Positions 60,349 to 64,000 of a DNA stretch of 64,000 nt are shown in pieces. Position 1 is the stretch's first letter; each line of letters begins with the position of its first letter. The notes beneath the pieces are model-generated. The model was not told the DNA's origin and searched no databases. It saw only the letters and a list, made by a program, of their open reading frames with translations. A program made the translations under genes and the position numbers. The stretch is from Pseudodesulfovibrio nedwellii (GTDB lineage Bacteria; Desulfobacterota; Desulfovibrionia; Desulfovibrionales; Desulfovibrionaceae), in the NCBI RefSeq assembly GCF_027923765.1, contig NZ_AP026709.1, positions 291,001 to 355,000 of the forward strand. The letters run 5' to 3'.

Positions 60349-61032
60349 ATGAAAAAACAAAAGATATCACCGGAAAGAACCCAATTTCAACTTCTTCAAG
60401 CAGGTATGCATTTGTTTGGCTTGAATGGCTTTAAAGGCACTCGAACGCGAGAACTTGCCCAGTTGGCGGGAGTCAATCAGGCCGCCATACCGTATCACTT
60501 TGGAGGCAAGGCAGGATTATATCTGGCGGTAGCCGCGTATGTCGTTAAGCGCGGTCGAGATCAAATGAAGGATGAAATTGAAATGATTGAGCTCAAGGTG
60601 AAGAGCGGTGGGCTTCTCAAAGCAGACGCTGAACACCTTTTGATGAATTTCTTCTTTGGTTTTATGGATAATGTCATATTGTCAGAAGATTTGAGTGATC
60701 GGTCCCGTTTCATTTTAAGGGAGTATTCAACGCCTGGGGCCGGGTTCGAAATCATTTATGAAGGCTTGATCGGGAAAATGCATAAACTGTTATGCCAGTT
60801 GGTTGGGATTATTGAAGGTAATCCCCCTGAAAGTGAGCGTGTCATTTTGAAGACTCACGTATTGTTTGGCACGGTCATCGGTAATGCATTGACCAGGAAT
60901 TTGTTGTTCAGAAGATTAGATTGGGATGATTTTACCCCTGAAAGGATTGGTAGAATGAAGCAAACCATTGCGGAAATTGTTTGCCACGGTTTGAGACTTG
61001 ATGATCCGCAAAAATATTTGGAGACTTCATGA
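60349..61032 (+). CDS. TetR-family regulator, CecR/YbiH-like
   Basis: 227 aa from the ATG at 60,349 (AAAGGT six bases upstream). N-terminal HTH: RTQFQLLQAGMHLFGLNGFKGTRTRELAQLAGVNQAAIPYHFGGKAGLYLAV. The C-terminal helical domain (residues 80-227) with MNFFFGFMDNVILSEDLSDRSRFILREYSTPGAGFEIIYEG is of CecR/DUF1956 type. CecR-like repressors control RND or ABC drug-export genes such as the operon here. The stop overlaps the start of the membrane-fusion gene by four bases (ATGA), coupling repressor and pump. The ligand is unknown. Confidence 0.88.
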   Translation: MKKQKISPERTQFQLLQAGMHLFGLNGFKGTRTRELAQLAGVNQAAIPYHFGGKAGLYLAVAAYVVKRGRDQMKDEIEMIELKVKSGGLLKADAEHLLMNFFFGFMDNVILSEDLSDRSRFILREYSTPGAGFEIIYEGLIGKMHKLLCQLVGIIEGNPPESERVILKTHVLFGTVIGNALTRNLLFRRLDWDDFTPERIGRMKQTIAEIVCHGLRLDDPQKYLETS

Positions 61033-62411
61033 TAGCTCGTTTCAAGGAAAAGTGTCCGTATTGGAAAAAGTTGCTTATTATTCCTGTTGTCGGGCTGGGG
61101 ATTCTGTTTTTCGTGATATTGGTCAAGACAAAGCAACAACCGGTGAAGAAATCACTGGAGGAACGGGTAACGTCGGTTCGGGTTGTTGAAGCTGAGGCTA
61201 TGCCCGTAGTGCCGCGTGCTATTGGATATGGATATATACAACCTGGTCAAGTTTGGGATGCTGTAGCTGAAGTTCCCGGCAAAGTCGTCGAGGTGCACCC
61301 TGAGTTTGAGAGGGGGGCTGTTCTTGCCAAAGGCGAAATACTCATGCGTATTGATCCTGCTGCCTCAGGTTATATTAGGGAGCAATCCGAAGCAGAGGTT
61401 GAACGAGTGCAGGCAGAGCTGCGCAAGCTGGATCAATCAGAACAGGATACGCGTCGGCAATTGGAAGTGGAGCAAGGGCGACTTAAGCTGTCAGCCAAGG
61501 ATCTTGACCGTAATAAAAAGCTTGTAAATCAGGGTGTTATTTCTCAGTCTGAGCTTGATGCTCAGGAGCAGAGCTATCTTTCACAGCGAAACGTTGTGCA
61601 AAACTATCAATCGACGCTCAATGGAATTCCGGCAAGTCGAGCCTCGCTCAAGGCGCAGTTGGCGTCGGCTCGTTCCAAGACGGCTGGGGCGCGTTTGGAT
61701 GAAGATAACACCGTCATTCGAACGCCGTTTAATTGTCGGATTTCGGCAACCAATGTGGAGTTGGGACAGGCTGTAGGAATGAATCAGGTCGTGGCAACCC
61801 TTGATTCTCTCGGTGAAAACGAGGCTCTGGTCCAGGTGCCGCTTTATGTCTTCAAAAATCTTTTGCCTCAAGGGAAGATGGCTATTCCCGGTTCCCAAGT
61901 CCAGATGGAAGAGTTCCGGCAGTTCCTCGGTATTGATGCCATGATTCGTGTGCGCACTCAGGAGCGAACCATGGAGTGGATCGGCCATGTTACGCGAATA
62001 TCCGATGCTGTGGATGCTGATACACGGACTATCGGGGTGTTTGTTTCAGTGGATAATCGCATCCAAAATTCACAGGGCGAGCAGAACACGCCTCTTATAA
62101 AAAATATGTATGCCGAGGTGGAATTGCTCGGTAAGCCGACAGAACCACTTGTCGTTGTCCCTCGTACAGCCGTGGAAGCAGGATATGTGAATGTCGTAAA
62201 CGCAGAGGGGCGCCTTGAGCGTCGTCGTGTGACCATCGCTTTTGTGCAATCATCTATTGCGGTTTTGCGAAGTGGTGTAGTCATTGGAGATCGTGTTGTC
62301 GTCTCGGAACTGATTCCTGCTATTGAAGGAATGAGGCTTAGGCCTGAACTTGATGAGACGTTACAGAAGCGCATGGAAGATGAAGCTCTGGCAAGGACGG
62401 CTGCAAAATGA
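61029..62411 (+). CDS. RND efflux membrane-fusion (periplasmic adaptor) protein
   Basis: 460 aa. A single N-terminal membrane anchor (LLIIPVVGLGILFFVILV), then a lipoyl half (GYIQPGQVWDAVAEVPGKVVEVHPEFERGAVLAKGEILMRIDP), a coiled-coil hairpin (about 120-210, EAEVERVQAELRKLDQSEQDTRRQLEVE), returning lipoyl half (TVIRTPFNCRISATNVELGQAVGMNQVVATL) and beta-barrel/membrane-proximal domains. It connects the inner-membrane RND pump to an outer-membrane channel. No channel gene is visible in the window. Overlaps the TetR gene and the pump gene by four bases each. Confidence 0.9.
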   Translation: MIARFKEKCPYWKKLLIIPVVGLGILFFVILVKTKQQPVKKSLEERVTSVRVVEAEAMPVVPRAIGYGYIQPGQVWDAVAEVPGKVVEVHPEFERGAVLAKGEILMRIDPAASGYIREQSEAEVERVQAELRKLDQSEQDTRRQLEVEQGRLKLSAKDLDRNKKLVNQGVISQSELDAQEQSYLSQRNVVQNYQSTLNGIPASRASLKAQLASARSKTAGARLDEDNTVIRTPFNCRISATNVELGQAVGMNQVVATLDSLGENEALVQVPLYVFKNLLPQGKMAIPGSQVQMEEFRQFLGIDAMIRVRTQERTMEWIGHVTRISDAVDADTRTIGVFVSVDNRIQNSQGEQNTPLIKNMYAEVELLGKPTEPLVVVPRTAVEAGYVNVVNAEGRLERRRVTIAFVQSSIAVLRSGVVIGDRVVVSELIPAIEGMRLRPELDETLQKRMEDEALARTAAK

Positions 62412-64000
62412 GGAAAGGAAATTCATTCATTGATTTTTTTGCTGAACATCCGACTGCGGCAAATTTGCTTATGCTGTTGTTTCTCGGCATGGGAGTTTTG
62501 GCTTTGCCTAAAATGGTGCGTGAGACCTTTCCGGATTTTACGCCTTCAGAGATTTCCATAACCGCAGTTTATCCCGGTGCTACAGCAGAAGATGTGGAAG
62601 AGGCCATATGTCAGCGTATTGAAGATGCTCTTGATGGTGTGACTAATGTGGAAGAGGTGCGTTCAACCGCTCAGGATGGGTTGGCGACCGTGGTGGTAGA
62701 AATGGTTGAAGGTGGCGATCTCAAGGAATTCGCTGAAGACATTCGTACGGAAGTGGATGCCATCGACACCTTTCCGCCAGATGTAGAAGATCCCATCATC
62801 AAACGACTCAACCGAACAGATATGGTTTTGGCGTTGGCTGTAACTGGCCCCATGTCCACGCCTCATCTCAAGTTGTATTGTGAGGATCTCAAAGATCGAA
62901 TCCTTAATCTGCCAGGCGTAGCAGAAGTAACTATTGGTGGATTTTCAGACCATGAAATTCGAGTGGAAATCCCTATGAAGAATATCATGCAGTATGGTTT
63001 GTCCGTATTCGATATTACTTCTGTCATCGGAAACCAATCGTTGGATTTACCCGCAGGGACTTTGGAAACCGCTGATGCTGATTTTGTTATTCGTTTTGCT
63101 GACGAGCGAAAAAAGGTTCATGAATATGAAGATCTTGTCGTTTTTTCAGGTAAGACCGGGGCGGAGCTTCGCCTTGGTGATATCGCAACTATCACTGATC
63201 GTTTTGAGAAGGATGAACAGAAAATATGGTTTAATGGACAGCGAGCCGGTGAACTGATCATCGCTAAAAATAAGGGTAAGGATGCGCTAAAGGTTCTGGA
63301 CGCTGTTCAGATGTTTTTGGATAAAGAGCGAGCTGAGATGCCATCTGGCATCAACCTTGAAATTACGCGTAATATTACCAAAATAGTTCGTGACCGTTTG
63401 GATATGTTGATTTCCAATGGCATACAAGGGTTGTTCCTTGTTTTTATGGTTATGTGGCTGTTTTTCAATATAAGGTTGTCCTTTTGGGTTGCCATGGGGT
63501 TGCCAGTATCTTTCATGGGATCGTTTTTGATCATGCAAATGACTGGTATGTCTATTAATATGCTGACTATGGTTGGTTTATTGTTGGCTCTTGGTTTGAT
63601 CATGGATGATGCGATTGTCATCGCTGAGAATGTGGCAGCGCATCTTGCACGGGGTAAGTCTGCGCTTCGAGCTGCCGTGGATGGAACTAGAGAAGTTGCT
63701 CGCGGAGTTCTTTCGTCGTTTATTACTACATTATGTATCTTTGGTGCCGTGGCTTTGCTTATCGAAGGGCGTATCGGTAAAGTGCTATGGGTAATGCCCG
63801 CTGTTTTGATCATGACTTTGTCGGTGAGTATTATCGAGGCTTTCTGCATTCTTCCAAACCATCTTAACCATTCGTTGTCGCATATTACGAAAGCGCCGAC
63901 ACGGTTCAGAGTTGCTTTTGAAAAACGGTTTGAGTGGATTCGTGAGAACATACTTGGACGGATTGTCGATACGGTTATTCGGTGGCGATATGTTTTTGTC
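62408..64000 (+). CDS. RND efflux transporter (C-terminus cut by the window)
   Basis: 531 codons are visible and the frame stays open to the end of the window, so only about half of the ~1030-aa protein is seen. TM1 (AANLLMLLFLGMGVLALP), the first periplasmic pore-domain half (EISITAVYPGATAEDVEEAICQRIEDALDGVTNVEEVRSTAQDG), TM2-TM6 with LGLIMDDAIVIAENVAAHLARGKSALRAAVDGTREVA are present. D400/D401 match the proton-relay acidic pair of the RND superfamily. Probably exports hydrophobic compounds using proton motive force, with the adjacent fusion protein. Confidence 0.92.
   Translation, partial: MRKGNSFIDFFAEHPTAANLLMLLFLGMGVLALPKMVRETFPDFTPSEISITAVYPGATAEDVEEAICQRIEDALDGVTNVEEVRSTAQDGLATVVVEMVEGGDLKEFAEDIRTEVDAIDTFPPDVEDPIIKRLNRTDMVLALAVTGPMSTPHLKLYCEDLKDRILNLPGVAEVTIGGFSDHEIRVEIPMKNIMQYGLSVFDITSVIGNQSLDLPAGTLETADADFVIRFADERKKVHEYEDLVVFSGKTGAELRLGDIATITDRFEKDEQKIWFNGQRAGELIIAKNKGKDALKVLDAVQMFLDKERAEMPSGINLEITRNITKIVRDRLDMLISNGIQGLFLVFMVMWLFFNIRLSFWVAMGLPVSFMGSFLIMQMTGMSINMLTMVGLLLALGLIMDDAIVIAENVAAHLARGKSALRAAVDGTREVARGVLSSFITTLCIFGAVALLIEGRIGKVLWVMPAVLIMTLSVSIIEAFCILPNHLNHSLSHITKAPTRFRVAFEKRFEWIRENILGRIVDTVIRWRYVFV

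Noticed and set aside
1..64000. CRISPR arrays, transposase genes, rRNA
   Set aside because: No regularly spaced repeats, no insertion-sequence genes or rRNA signatures were seen.

Overview
The window looks like a chromosomal stretch of a sulfate-reducing Desulfovibrionaceae bacterium (Pseudodesulfovibrio-like). This is judged from the style of the chemotaxis cluster with a HEAT-repeat gene, the AddAB, FtsY, S1 and AsnS types, and moderate GC; it is not proven. The left 26 kb is the late half of a short-tailed (podovirus-type) prophage. The remaining 38 kb is ordinary host chromosome.

Prophage (1 to about 26,150). Genes run on the + strand in virion-assembly order: portal (cut by the window edge), two small unknowns, a 197-nt gene-free stretch rich in nested inverted repeats, scaffold, major capsid, an intrinsic terminator, a coiled-coil/LEM-like protein, two head-tail adaptor candidates, a 988-aa tail fibre, a small HExxH protein, a propeller-like nozzle protein, a second tail-fibre-like protein, a small helical protein, and three ejection-type proteins. 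The first ejection protein carries a C-terminal peptidase-S74 chaperone-like domain. The last is a 3068-aa polyvalent protein with a pyrophosphatase-like domain, two HExxH zincin-like domains and hydrophobic segments. A convergent outer-membrane beta-barrel gene with its own promoter (moron candidate) follows. The prophage appears to end at the 3' side of a tRNA-Pro(CGG) gene. Terminase, integrase, repressor and lysis genes are not visible and would lie left of the window.

Host region. 26.4-33.8 kb is a chemotaxis operon (cheB, HEAT-repeat protein, cheR, cheY, cheA) in which CheA has two Hpt domains plus a third that has lost its histidine. 34-41.2 kb holds a membrane protein, a CpoB-like lipoprotein, dprA, a half-size UPF0016 protein, a DUF3391-like protein, an HDOD protein, a GGDDF-domain protein with a degenerate receiver, a XerC-type recombinase and a cyclophilin. 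41.2-52.0 kb is one long minus-strand gene train: ornithine cyclodeaminase-like, EamA transporter, AddA, AddB, PPC/DUF296 protein, L-2-hydroxyglutarate oxidase-like and nitronate monooxygenase-like.

52.1-54.7 kb contains an RluA-type pseudouridine synthase and two unknown genes, each preceded by a sigma-28 (FliA)-like promoter; they may belong to the motility regulon. 54.8-57.7 kb carries an S1-domain protein gene and ftsY, then asnS. The right end holds an AraC/GyrI regulator divergent from a TetR/CecR-type regulator. The latter has a near-perfect operator over its promoter and is translationally coupled to an RND membrane-fusion protein and an RND pump that runs off the window. No gene-free stretch exceeds 300 bases; the largest is 25,882-26,151, described below.
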